Shown piece by piece: positions 1 to 7,466 of a DNA stretch of 15,553 nt (position 1 is the stretch's first letter; every line of letters begins with the position of its first letter). The stretch lies in assembly GCA_036397815.1 (NCBI GenBank), contig DASWIE010000007.1, positions 1-15,553 on the forward strand, given 5' to 3'. The stretch is from DASQFY01 sp036397815 (GTDB lineage: Bacteria > Chloroflexota > Limnocylindria > QHBO01). The notes below the pieces were generated by a model that had not been told where the DNA came from, ran no database searches, and saw nothing but the letters and a program-made list of their open reading frames with translations. The translations under genes and the position numbers were made by a program.

Positions 1-30
1 ACCGTCGCTGGCGGCGATCGGCGCCCGCAT
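1..30 (-). CDS. N-terminus of an unidentified gene running off the left edge
   Basis: An ATG on the minus strand at 30-28 is preceded by CGGAGG with a 4-base spacer. It opens ten codons (M-R-A-P-I-A-A-S-D-G) before the window ends. It lies 45 bases downstream of the RDD gene on the same strand, so it could be the next operon member. Only the start is visible, so no function can be proposed, and chance cannot be excluded. Confidence 0.3.
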   Translation of the reverse strand, partial: MRAPIAASDG

Positions 31-75
31 CGAGCCTCCGGGAGTCCCCGGCGCCCGGCTCGGCTCGCCGCACGC

Positions 76-609
76 TCAGCCGGGACGCACGACCAGCGTG
101 TTGGCCATCTTGTCGTGCCAGCCCTGCTTACGAGCGTCGAACGCGACCCAGATCACGCCGATCAGGATTACGACGAACGAGATGATCAGCCCGACGTATC
201 GCAGGAGCCCGCGCACGACGTCGATCTTCTCGCCGGTATCGGCGCTCACGACACGGACGTTGAACGGCATCATCCCGACGGTCTGGCCGCGCCAGGACCA
301 GAAGCCGATGAAGTACACGAGCCCCAATAGCGTGTTGAGCCCGCTGTAGGCATAGTCGATCTCGAACTGCGTCCTCGCCGGATCGAACACCATCCCAACG
401 CCTAAGATCGGGGCCAGCGCCGACGTCAGGATGCCGAGCGCGATGGCGTCGATGATGAACGCCAGCACGCGGACCCAGAACCCGGCATAGACGAGTCCGG
501 CCGCCGGCCCAGCTTTGGTCGGCGCCGCCGCACTCCATCCGGCTGGCCCCTGCGCCATCGGTGGCGGTGACTCTGGAGGTGGCATGGCGGGCGGGGGCGT
601 GGCACTCAT
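76..609 (-). CDS. RDD family integral membrane protein
   Basis: This 177-residue protein has a proline-rich cytoplasmic-looking N-terminus (about residues 1-35) followed by an RDD domain. The signature residues are visible: Arg47 and Asp54 in the first membrane segment (WVRVLAFIIDAIAL) and the C-terminal FDARKQGWHDKMANTLVV block, which is diagnostic of the family. Three to four hydrophobic segments lie near residues 44-70, 92-106 and 135-157. RDD proteins are small membrane proteins of mostly unknown role; some have been linked to ion transport. The ATG start has an AGGAGG about 11 bases upstream. It follows the TlpA-like gene on the same strand with a 129-base gap. The family call is firm; the function is unknown. 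Confidence 0.88.
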   Translation of the reverse strand: MSATPPPAMPPPESPPPMAQGPAGWSAAAPTKAGPAAGLVYAGFWVRVLAFIIDAIALGILTSALAPILGVGMVFDPARTQFEIDYAYSGLNTLLGLVYFIGFWSWRGQTVGMMPFNVRVVSADTGEKIDVVRGLLRYVGLIISFVVILIGVIWVAFDARKQGWHDKMANTLVVRPG

Positions 610-625
610 GGCTTAGGGATCCTCC

Positions 626-673
626 TTACATCCGAATAGGCCCCTCGATGATGCGCCAGCGGTCAACGGTCAT
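626..673 (-). CDS. possible 15-residue leader-like ORF upstream of the RDD gene
   Basis: An ATG at 673 is preceded by GAGG about 7 bases upstream. It encodes MTVDRWRIIEGPIRM and stops with TAA at 628-626. That stop is embedded in TAAGGAGG, the Shine-Dalgarno region of the RDD gene. The arrangement would suit translational coupling or an uptake-of-ribosomes role, but a 16-codon ORF can arise by chance. No homology is recognisable. Confidence 0.25.
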   Translation of the reverse strand: MTVDRWRIIEGPIRM

Positions 674-738
674 GTGCTCATCCTCGGCGGTCAGACGCCT
701 CAACGGACACCCTCGCCTGGTGTCGCCCAGTCGCGAGG

Positions 739-1401
739 TCATGGCGCGAGCGAGGCGAGAATCTCGCCGAATCGATCGGCGCCGATCTCGCCGGTGAGCC
801 GCAACGACACCGCGCCCTGGCCACCGACGAACACGAATCCCGGGAAGGCGTCCAGGCCCAGCGCGCGCAGCGCAGTCGAGTTGGCGTCATCAATCAGCGT
901 CGGCTGCCGCCATCCCTCGCGTTCGAACCAGGCTGACGGCGGGTAGTTCGGCCGCACCGCGTCGATCGCAGTGGATAGCCCAACGACGGATACGCCCGCC
1001 GGCACGCCGCCCCCGTCGATGAACTGAACGAGATCCGGTAGCTCGGACTGGCAGTGCGGGCACCAGTGGGCGAGGACCACGATCGCCATCGGCCCGTCGT
1101 CCGGCTCGATCTGCATCGGCTGCCCGTCGAGGCCGATGCCAGCGAGCGAGGGCAGCCGCTGCCCCACGGCGGGATCGACGGCGGGGTCGGAAAGGGTCGG
1201 CAGCGACTGGCCGCTGACCGCGACTGGCGAGCTCGCCGGCTCCGCGATCCCGGCGGGGGCAAGGCCGGCGATCATCACCGCCGCGACGGCGGCGATGCCC
1301 ACCATAGCGACGACGGCGCCGATAACGAGCGGCGTCAGCGAGCGGCGGGGAGTCGGCTGAGTGCGGCGCGGGCTGCGCCGCGAGCGGCTGGCTCGAGTCA
1401 T
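739..1401 (-). CDS. membrane-anchored TlpA/ResA-like thioredoxin-fold protein
   Basis: The chosen start at 1401 gives 220 residues. It sits one base after the DsbB stop (TGA-C-ATG) and has AGGAG 10 bases upstream; an in-frame ATG at 1434 would add 11 residues but overlaps dsbB. An Arg/Ser-rich N-terminus precedes one membrane segment (about residues 23-47). A Ser/Pro-rich linker and a redoxin domain follow, with a WCPHC active site (Cys114, Cys117) and a cis-Pro-like F-P near the C-terminus (DAFPGFVFV). Proteins of this kind reduce or exchange disulfides outside the membrane, for example during cytochrome c maturation. Coupling to DsbB suggests a joint thiol-redox unit. Whether it reduces or oxidises its targets cannot be read from sequence. 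Confidence 0.85.
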   Translation of the reverse strand: MTRASRSRRSPRRTQPTPRRSLTPLVIGAVVAMVGIAAVAAVMIAGLAPAGIAEPASSPVAVSGQSLPTLSDPAVDPAVGQRLPSLAGIGLDGQPMQIEPDDGPMAIVVLAHWCPHCQSELPDLVQFIDGGGVPAGVSVVGLSTAIDAVRPNYPPSAWFEREGWRQPTLIDDANSTALRALGLDAFPGFVFVGGQGAVSLRLTGEIGADRFGEILASLAP

Positions 1402-1402
1402 G

Positions 1403-1945
1403 TCAGGTGGGCTCCTGGATCTCCGAGTCGCCACCGTTCGGCAAGATGCCGAGCAGCAGCGAAAGGATGGCGAGGAAGGCGACGAGCGCCATGACTGGGA
1501 TGGTCACGAAGCCGAAGCGCTCGACGTAGATGGCGGTGCATGGCGCGTCGAGCGAGCACGCGCCGGACGGCAGGCCGGGCAGGCGCTGCAGCGCGACGTG
1601 GTAAGCAGCGATGACCGCCCCGATCCCGACGACCGGGGCGACGTACGGCCGGATGCCGCCGTCTCGGCGCCAGGCGGCGATCCCCAGGACCACAACCAAC
1701 GGGTACATCGCGATGCGCTGGTACCAGCACAGCGTGCACGGGATCAACCCCGCCACCTCCGACAGGTAAAGGCTCCCGGCCGTGGCGGTCAGCGCCACGC
1801 CGAAGGCCAGCCACAACGCAGCCGGGCCGAGCAGCTCGCGCACTCGAGGCAGCTGGCCAAGCGCGGCGAGGACGAGGACCGCGATCACGCCCAGCGCCGC
1901 GAGCAGGGTGAGAACGGCCAGGAAGGTGGTGACGATGAGGGTCAT
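1403..1945 (-). CDS. dsbB: disulfide bond formation protein DsbB/BdbC-like
   Basis: This 180-residue polytopic protein has the DsbB hallmarks: CTLCWYQR (Cys70, Cys73) at the start of a membrane segment and a second cysteine pair (Cys130, Cys136) in the following extracytoplasmic loop. About five hydrophobic segments are seen (near 3-29, 41-62, 75-92, 101-120, 147-168), one more than in the E. coli protein. DsbB-type enzymes pass electrons from newly formed disulfides to quinone. No DsbA is adjacent; the next gene downstream is the TlpA-like CPHC protein, which may be its partner (inference). The ATG start at 1945 lies 66 bases downstream of the CBS gene on the same strand. Confidence 0.9.
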   Translation of the reverse strand: MTLIVTTFLAVLTLLAALGVIAVLVLAALGQLPRVRELLGPAALWLAFGVALTATAGSLYLSEVAGLIPCTLCWYQRIAMYPLVVVLGIAAWRRDGGIRPYVAPVVGIGAVIAAYHVALQRLPGLPSGACSLDAPCTAIYVERFGFVTIPVMALVAFLAILSLLLGILPNGGDSEIQEPT

Positions 1946-2011
1946 GCGGGCGTCATGGCCCCGGCAGCGACCGCCTTCGGTGGAGGGGCGCCCCCACGAA
2001 CCACTTGGAGG

Positions 2012-2428
2012 TCAGCCCTCGGCGAAGAGCGTCACGAAGTCCATCGCCGAGAGCACGCCAAGCGGGCGCTGCTCGTCGTCGACGACCACGACACGGTGCA
2101 CCTGCTCCGCGCGCATGATATGCGCCGCCTCCGCGAGCGGCGTGCTGAGCAGCACCGTCACCGGCGGACGGCTCATGACCTCGCCGACGCGAATCCCGCT
2201 GGCCTTGTGGTGAATGAGGTTTCGCACGTCGGGATTGGCCAGGTGCATGAAGTCGGTCTGGCTGACGACCCCGACCAGCGCGCCGTCATGGTCAACCACC
2301 GGCAACCCGCTAACCCGGTTATCGAGGATCAGCCGCTCCGCTTCCTCGATGGGCGCATCGGCGGCGACGACGACGGGGTCGATCGTCATGAGATCGCCGG
2401 CCCTCAGTTCGCGCTGGGTGGTAATCAT
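2012..2428 (-). CDS. tandem CBS domain protein
   Basis: From the preferred start at 2428 the protein is 138 residues, almost entirely two CBS repeats. The first covers about residues 10-65 (LMTIDPVVVAADAPIEEAERL, then LPVVDHDGALVGVVSQTDF). The second covers about 75-135 (VGEVMSRPPVTV, then RVVVVDDEQRPLGVLSAMDF). CBS pairs bind adenosyl nucleotides and act as energy or ligand sensors; stand-alone pairs usually have unknown partners. The start at 2428 is favoured because AGAAGGG lies 7 bases upstream; an in-frame ATG at 2467 would add 13 residues without a clear Shine-Dalgarno. It is followed by dsbB on the same strand. Confidence 0.88.
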   Translation of the reverse strand: MITTQRELRAGDLMTIDPVVVAADAPIEEAERLILDNRVSGLPVVDHDGALVGVVSQTDFMHLANPDVRNLIHHKASGIRVGEVMSRPPVTVLLSTPLAEAAHIMRAEQVHRVVVVDDEQRPLGVLSAMDFVTLFAEG

Positions 2429-2439
2429 CGGTCGCCCTT

Positions 2440-2619
2440 CTAAGGCTGCGGTGTCATCAAGACCCATGAGACGCCACCGTCATCTGCCGCAATAGGGCCG
2501 AATGGCCCGCAATCGGCGGTCCGAATGAGCCCCGCCGCCGGCTCGTCGAAGAACCGCTCGAAGACCGTCCGGAAGGTCGGCAGCCCGCGATATGCATCGC
2601 GGCGCCTGCCGATGGTCAT
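2440..2619 (-). pseudogene. possible N-terminal remnant of an Hsp20 small heat-shock protein
   Basis: A 59-codon minus-strand ORF opens with ATG at 2619. Residues 7-28 (RDAYRGLPTFRTVFERFFDE and following) resemble the D-P-F-R-E-L-x-x-L-R-x-x-x-x-R-L-F-D-E opening of Hsp20 proteins. After that the likeness ends and no alpha-crystallin domain follows. The ORF runs just upstream of the preferred CBS start. No good Shine-Dalgarno is seen. It may be a decayed gene or a chance ORF; the resemblance was judged by eye only. Confidence 0.25.
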
Positions 2620-2726
2620 CTGAATCGACGACTTGCAGCGGGTCCATTCGTGACCACGGCGAGGAAGAGTGCCGATGGCGACGGGCGAGCGCGGGGATGG
2701 GGTCGCACACTCGCGCGACGCCGACG

Positions 2727-4193
2727 TTACGCGGTGATGTGTGCCTCACGCCAGTACCGCTCGTGGGTCGTTGAAGCTTCACCCGTTACCTCCACGACCG
2801 TGCTCCAGGGGGCTGCCGAGCGGACCGCGCAGGTCGCTCCCACGAGACGCGCTCGCTCCTGCATGCCAACGACGCCAAGGCGGCCGGCGGCCACCAGCTC
2901 GTCCGGTGGGGCGAGCTGGCCCGCTCCGATGCCGTCGTCGGCCACGAGCAGGCGATAGGCGTCAGCCGAGCGCTCGAGCACGACCGTCGCGTGCTTGGCT
3001 CTTGCGTGACGCTCGACGTTTCGCAGCGCCTCCTGGCATATCCGGAGGAGCGTCAGCTCGATCTCGATGGGCAGGCGATCCGTAGTCCCGGTGAACTCGA
3101 AACTGGCGTCTACGCCGGCGCGGCTCGCGAACGTCGTCGTCTCCGCCTTGAGTGCCGGCGCCAGGCCGAGGTCGTCAAGGACCGATGGACGGAGGTCACG
3201 GCTGAAGCGGCGAAGCTCGTCGGCAACATCCTCGGCCTCGCGACGCGCGTCGTGGAGGGTCTCGCGGACCTTGCCGGCAGCCGCGCTCCCGATCTCGTCC
3301 AGGGTCCGCCACAGCAGCATCAGCGACTGGAGCGGGCCGTCATGCAGGTCGCGAGCCACCCGGCGTCGCTCCTCCTCCCGAGCCGCGACGGTACGACGTG
3401 CAAAGGTCTCGAGCAGGTGCTGCCGTTCCACGGCGGGCGTGACGTCGCGCAGCTGAGCGAGGATCCGTGGCTGTCCCTCGGCATCCTGGAAGGCGACCGC
3501 AGTCGGCTCGATCCATATCCGTCCGCCGGGACGGTCGATGGCGAGCGGCGCACGAGGAGCATTCTCGGCTGAGCCGAGTGCCCGTCGAATTCCCGGCCCA
3601 AGACTGTCGAGCGGCGCGCGGCGTAGATCGTCCGAGGTCCGCCCGAGCAGCGCCAGGGCGGCGGCGTTGGCCTCGACGATGTCGCCAGACGTGTCCAGGA
3701 CCAGGATCGGGTCGGCAGCCGCGTCGAACAGGCCGCGGTAGCGTGCTTCCGAAGCGCGACGCTCGCGCTCACGCAGCTCCGCATCCTCGCGCGCGGTTCG
3801 TTCGCGATCGACACGGTGGCCGACGAAGAGTCCCACGCCGATCACCAGGGCGGCCTGCCAGAGCTCGCCGGCTGCCCCGGCTCCGCGATGCCAGAGGTAT
3901 GCGTTCGGCAGGGTCAGCAGGAATGACCAGACCGCAGTTGGCGCCGAACCGCGTATGCCGAAGTTCAGAGCCGCGTACACGACCGGCAGGAGATAGAGCG
4001 ACACGGGGACGAAGTCCGCGCCGCGCAGGTCGATGACGTGCGTCACCTCCAAGACCGCGTGCGCAATGGCGATGCCGAGTACGAGGGCCTGGACGACCCA
4101 GAACTCGCGACGCCTCAGCGGCGGGGTCCATGACTCGAGCACGGCCGGGACGGCCCACCCGTGCCAGGCGCGCGGTCGTAGGGAGCCGATCAC
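2727..4193 (-). CDS. PAS-containing sensor histidine kinase (NarX/DegS type)
   Basis: This 488-residue protein has four predicted membrane segments at the N-terminus (about 31-50, 61-80, 84-100, 112-127). A PAS domain follows (about 150-255: LFDAAADPILVLDTSGDIVEAN). The HisKA_3 dimerisation helix carries RRVARDLHDGPLQS with phospho-acceptor His284. A HATPase domain completes it, with an N box (EALRNVERHARA), DDGIGAG and the GRLGVVGMQERA lid region. It autophosphorylates and passes phosphate to a NarL-type regulator. The start is GTG, overlapping the stop of the upstream response regulator in GTGA, so the two are translationally coupled. There is no large extracytoplasmic sensor domain, so the signal is probably sensed in the membrane or by the PAS domain. 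No PAS cofactor can be assigned. Confidence 0.93.
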   Translation of the reverse strand: MIGSLRPRAWHGWAVPAVLESWTPPLRRREFWVVQALVLGIAIAHAVLEVTHVIDLRGADFVPVSLYLLPVVYAALNFGIRGSAPTAVWSFLLTLPNAYLWHRGAGAAGELWQAALVIGVGLFVGHRVDRERTAREDAELRERERRASEARYRGLFDAAADPILVLDTSGDIVEANAAALALLGRTSDDLRRAPLDSLGPGIRRALGSAENAPRAPLAIDRPGGRIWIEPTAVAFQDAEGQPRILAQLRDVTPAVERQHLLETFARRTVAAREEERRRVARDLHDGPLQSLMLLWRTLDEIGSAAAGKVRETLHDARREAEDVADELRRFSRDLRPSVLDDLGLAPALKAETTTFASRAGVDASFEFTGTTDRLPIEIELTLLRICQEALRNVERHARAKHATVVLERSADAYRLLVADDGIGAGQLAPPDELVAAGRLGVVGMQERARLVGATCAVRSAAPWSTVVEVTGEASTTHERYWREAHITA

Positions 4194-4843
4194 GGTGGTC
4201 CTGCGCTCCGGTCCTGGAGCCAGCCTCGAAGCGCGGCCGTGGCGATCGCCTCCGTCCGGTTCGCGACGCCGAGCTTGTTGAACACGCTCGTGAAGTGCGC
4301 CTCCACGGTACGGATGCTGACAGCCAGCGCATCGCCGATCTGTCGGTTCGCCAGGCCGCTGGCAGCCAGCCGAACGACCTCCAGCTCCCGCGCCGAGAGG
4401 ACCTCGCCACCACCGGTCCGCATCCCGGCAACGAGCCGGCGGGCGAGCACGGGGTGCAGCACCACCTCGCCACGGGCCGCGGCCCGGATCGCGGCTACCA
4501 GATCCTGCGCTCCGGCCGTCTTGAGCAGATAGCCGCTGGCACCAGCCTCGATCGCCGCAATGACGTAATCCTGGTCGTCGTATGCGCTCAGGACCAGGAC
4601 GCCGGGGGCATTTGGGCGCGCGCGGATCTGGCGCGTCGCCTCGATCCCGTTGATGATTGGCAGCGCGAGATCGAGCAGGACGATGTCAGGGCGGAGCTGC
4701 TCGGCCAGGCGCACGGCCTCTAGCCCGTCGGCCGCCTCCCCGACCACGGTGATCCCGGGGTCACGCTCAAGGATCCGTCGGGTCCCCTCGCGCACGACCG
4801 CATGATCGTCGCCCAACAGTACCGTCAGCGCCTCCGCATCCAC
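4190..4843 (-). CDS. NarL/FixJ-family response regulator
   Basis: This 217-residue two-domain regulator has a receiver domain (about 5-120) with the acidic pair GDDH, phospho-acceptor Asp58 in DIVLLDLALP and the conserved Lys in YLLKTAGA. The LuxR-type helix-turn-helix (about 148-210) shows LSARELEVVRLAASGLANRQIGDALAVS and RTVEAHFTSVFNKLGV. It starts with GTG, with GGAGG 6 bases upstream. It is the first gene of the kinase operon and is divergent from the iron-sulfur/NrfD operon across a 185-base gap. That layout makes it the leading candidate regulator of that operon and of itself (inference). Confidence 0.94.
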   Translation of the reverse strand: MDAEALTVLLGDDHAVVREGTRRILERDPGITVVGEAADGLEAVRLAEQLRPDIVLLDLALPIINGIEATRQIRARPNAPGVLVLSAYDDQDYVIAAIEAGASGYLLKTAGAQDLVAAIRAAARGEVVLHPVLARRLVAGMRTGGGEVLSARELEVVRLAASGLANRQIGDALAVSIRTVEAHFTSVFNKLGVANRTEAIATAALRGWLQDRSAGPP

Positions 4844-4939
4844 GGATAGCCTCCGCTCGCACTCGTCCTGTCGTTCCTACGCCACATGTCTGGGAACGGA
4901 AAGGGCCGAATGTCACACCGCAATACGGTCATCCGGGTA

Positions 4940-4961
4940 ATCCGCAGTTACTTCTGCGGAT
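4940..4961. promoter_or_regulatory. perfect 8-6-8 palindrome, candidate operator
   Basis: ATCCGCAG, six bases (TTACTT), then CTGCGGAT form a perfect inverted repeat. It lies in the 185-base region between the response regulator (minus) and the iron-sulfur operon (plus), 67 bases before the GTG of the latter. ATCCG also occurs at 4931 and CGGAT at 4979. A dimeric regulator site is the likeliest reading; a short RNA hairpin is the alternative. Assignment to the adjacent response regulator is inference. Confidence 0.5.
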
Positions 4962-5028
4962 CCCCGCACCGGGACTCTACGGATGGCGCGGCCGGTGGGG
5001 GGGCGGAGGATGCGCCCGGAGGCAAGCT

Positions 5029-6111
5029 GTGGAAGAGAAGAAAGGGCAGGACGTTCCGGGGCTGCCCGACGTGGGGCTGTCCAGGCGCCGGGTGCTGTTG
5101 TCGCTCGTCGCGCCCGGGATGGATCGTCCGCCAGCACAGTCCGGCGAGGGGCAGGGCGGCGAGGGGTTGCCCGCTGAGGCTGCCACGCCAGAGGCGCCGC
5201 CCCGAGCCCTGGGTGGCAAGATCGGCAGGCGCCGCCTGCTGCGCATGGTCGGACTCGGCGCGTTGGCGATCGCTCCGATGCCCATACTGCCCGAGCTGAT
5301 CCGCTCCGCAGTTGCGCAGCCAGCCGAGCCGCCTCGTGGACGCCGCGACCCCGCGCGAACCCGCGACGGGCGGATTCGCCAGTGGACGATGATCATCGAC
5401 CTGCGCTCGTGCGATGGGTGCCAGGGGGTCGGTGGGCCACCGCGCTGCACGACGGCATGCGTCGAGGGCCACCTGGCACCTGAGCCGATGGAGTGGATCC
5501 AGGTCTTCGAGGAGGAGCTGCCCGGCGGCGGAACGCGTTTCGTTCCGACCCCATGCATGCAGTGCCAGAACCCGCCGTGCAACAACGTATGTCCGGTCGG
5601 CGCTACCTTCTCCACGCCCGAAGGCACGGTCCTGATCGACCAGGACCGCTGCATCGGCTGCCGTATCTGCATGGCGGCGTGCCCTTACGACCGGCGCTTC
5701 TTCAACTGGGGGGAGCCACCGACTCCACCACAGGCTCGGCTCGCAGATTACTCGCCCGAGCACCAGGTCCCGGCGCGCAAGGGGACCGTCATGAAGTGCG
5801 ACTTCTGCCCGGATATGGCGCGCGCAGGAACGCTTCCGTACTGCGTGCAGGGCTGCCCGAACCAGGCGATCTACTACGGCGATCTCGAGGAGGATGTTGC
5901 GACCAACGGCCGGGTGGTGGTGGCGGCCTCTCGGTTCCTGGCGGAGAACGACGCCTTCCAGTTGAAGGACGAACTGGGCACCGAACCGCGCGTGTACTAC
6001 ATCCCAGGCCACGGTGAGGCTGTCGGACGCGACGCGTTCAGCCGGGGCCGTGCGCCGACCGAATGGCCGTGGACCGAGGTCAGCGAGGGGTCGGTGACGT
6101 GGCAACGCTGA
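5029..6111 (+). CDS. Tat-exported four-cluster [4Fe-4S] electron-transfer subunit
   Basis: This 360-residue protein belongs to the DmsB/PsrB/TtrB/NrfC family. Sixteen cysteines form four complete cluster motifs: Cys128/131/140/144, Cys176/179/184/188, Cys208/211/214/218 and Cys257/260/272/276, with the typical CIGCRICMAACPYD and CVQGCPNQA. A twin-arginine signal is at 66-96 (IGRRRLLRMVGLGALAIAP, then a SAVAQ cleavage-like site), so the protein should fold in the cytoplasm and be exported. A second RR-type motif (LSRRRVLLSL) lies at 17-26, giving an unusually long N-terminal extension. The start is GTG with GGAGG 6 bases upstream. It overlaps the NrfD gene. Having its own Tat signal fits the absence of a catalytic subunit to carry it out. 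It should relay electrons between the NrfD subunit and a periplasmic partner. Confidence 0.93.
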   Translation: MEEKKGQDVPGLPDVGLSRRRVLLSLVAPGMDRPPAQSGEGQGGEGLPAEAATPEAPPRALGGKIGRRRLLRMVGLGALAIAPMPILPELIRSAVAQPAEPPRGRRDPARTRDGRIRQWTMIIDLRSCDGCQGVGGPPRCTTACVEGHLAPEPMEWIQVFEEELPGGGTRFVPTPCMQCQNPPCNNVCPVGATFSTPEGTVLIDQDRCIGCRICMAACPYDRRFFNWGEPPTPPQARLADYSPEHQVPARKGTVMKCDFCPDMARAGTLPYCVQGCPNQAIYYGDLEEDVATNGRVVVAASRFLAENDAFQLKDELGTEPRVYYIPGHGEAVGRDAFSRGRAPTEWPWTEVSEGSVTWQR

Positions 6112-7466
6112 GCGCGTGGCAGGAACGCCTGGAGGCGACGGCGCTCGCCCCGGTCAGTCGGACAGGTGCGCGGTTTTGGGCGCTGGTCGGCGTGGAAGTC
6201 GCGGTCCTCGGCTGGGGTCTCTACGCCTATTCGGTCCAGCTGCGTGACGGCCTTGTTGTGACCGGCATGCGTGATCGGATCTCATGGGGCCTGTACATCG
6301 CCACGTTCGTCTTCTTCATCGGGATCAGCCATGCCGGCACGTTGATCTCGGCCATCCTGCGTGTCTCGCAGGCGCGGTGGCGCACGCCAGTGACGCGCAT
6401 CGCCGAGTTCATCACAGTGGTGGCGCTCATCTGTGGCGCGTCTTTCGTGATTATCGACCTGGGCCGACCTGACAGGGTTCTCTTTGTGTTCGCCTACGGC
6501 CGATGGCAGTCGCCCATCATCTGGGACGTCCTGGCCATCACCACCTACCTGACCGGCAGCATCGTCTACCTGTTCGTCCCGATGATCCCTGACCTTGCAC
6601 TATTCCGGGATCGGCTGACCGGCCGGACGTCGCGCTGGCGCGCGTGGCTCTACCGGACCCTGGCGATCGGGTGGAACGGCAATGTCGCCCAGCGACGCTC
6701 GCTGATAGCCGCCATCGGGATGTTGATGATCCTGATCATCCCAATCGCCGTGTCGGTCCACACCGTGGTGTCATGGATCTTCGCCATGACGTTGCGAGTG
6801 CCGTGGAACAGCGCCCTGTTCGGGGCCTTCTTCGTCGCCGGGGCGATCTTCTCGGGAATCGCGATCTTGATCATCGTGATGGCGATCCTGCGCCGCGTCT
6901 ACAGGCTCCACGAGTACGTAACGGCAAAGCAGTTCATCTACCTTGGCTACCTGCTGGCGGCCTTCGCGGCGATCATGATCTACGCGAACATCAGCGAGCT
7001 CCTGATCCACGGCTACAAGCTGGAGGAGGGGGCCGGGTTCCACCTGCGTCAGCTGTTCCTTGCCGAATTTGCGCCGCTCTTCTGGTTCTACCTGATCGGC
7101 GGCCTGATCGCCCCCATCGTGATCGTCCTGCTCCCTGCGACGCGGACGGTCGCCGGCGTGGTTGTGGCGTCGATCCTCGTGACTGTGGCGATGTGGATCG
7201 AGCGGTACGTCATCGTGGTGTCCGGCCTGCGGGTCCCGCTGATGCCGTACGAATCGGCCGACTACGCCCCAACCTGGGTCGAGTGGTCGATCTTCGCCGG
7301 GGGTCTCGCTCTGTTCGCGCTCCTCATCACCCTATTCACCAAGGTCTTTCCGATCATCGCGGTCTGGGAGGTGGCCGAGGATCACAACGCGGCCGTTACA
7401 TCCCCCGCGCCCACCTACGCCGCTGTCCTGGACATCGCGGCAGACAGCGCAGGAGGCAGCTCATGA
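6099..7466 (+). CDS. NrfD/PsrC/ActC-like polytopic quinol-interacting subunit
   Basis: This 455-residue protein starts at GTG 6099, which has GAGGGG 8 bases upstream and overlaps the iron-sulfur gene by 13 bases; an in-frame ATG at 6063 lacks a good ribosome site. About ten membrane segments are seen. Family features include WGLYIATFVFFIGISHAGT with the conserved His (residue 78) in TM2, NISELLIHGY and the MWIERYVIVVSG motif, which closely recalls ActC of alternative complex III. NrfD proteins oxidise or reduce quinones in the membrane and hand electrons to the partner iron-sulfur protein. The coupled order FeS then NrfD is the standard one for this family. The direction of electron flow is not determined. 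Confidence 0.92.
   Translation: MATLSAWQERLEATALAPVSRTGARFWALVGVEVAVLGWGLYAYSVQLRDGLVVTGMRDRISWGLYIATFVFFIGISHAGTLISAILRVSQARWRTPVTRIAEFITVVALICGASFVIIDLGRPDRVLFVFAYGRWQSPIIWDVLAITTYLTGSIVYLFVPMIPDLALFRDRLTGRTSRWRAWLYRTLAIGWNGNVAQRRSLIAAIGMLMILIIPIAVSVHTVVSWIFAMTLRVPWNSALFGAFFVAGAIFSGIAILIIVMAILRRVYRLHEYVTAKQFIYLGYLLAAFAAIMIYANISELLIHGYKLEEGAGFHLRQLFLAEFAPLFWFYLIGGLIAPIVIVLLPATRTVAGVVVASILVTVAMWIERYVIVVSGLRVPLMPYESADYAPTWVEWSIFAGGLALFALLITLFTKVFPIIAVWEVAEDHNAAVTSPAPTYAAVLDIAADSAGGSS

Noticed and set aside
1361..2443. 360-codon plus-strand open frame across dsbB and the CBS gene
   Set aside because: It is antisense to two clearly recognisable proteins and has low-complexity Arg/Asp/His-rich translation.
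4844..5028. Standard -35/-10 sigma-70 promoters in the divergent control region
   Set aside because: No pair of hexamers at 16-18 base spacing came close enough to consensus to be reported.
4948..6105. Long (385-codon) open frame antisense to the Fe-S gene
   Set aside because: It mirrors a gene with 16 correctly spaced cluster cysteines; it shows no domain and is a by-product of GC-rich codon use.
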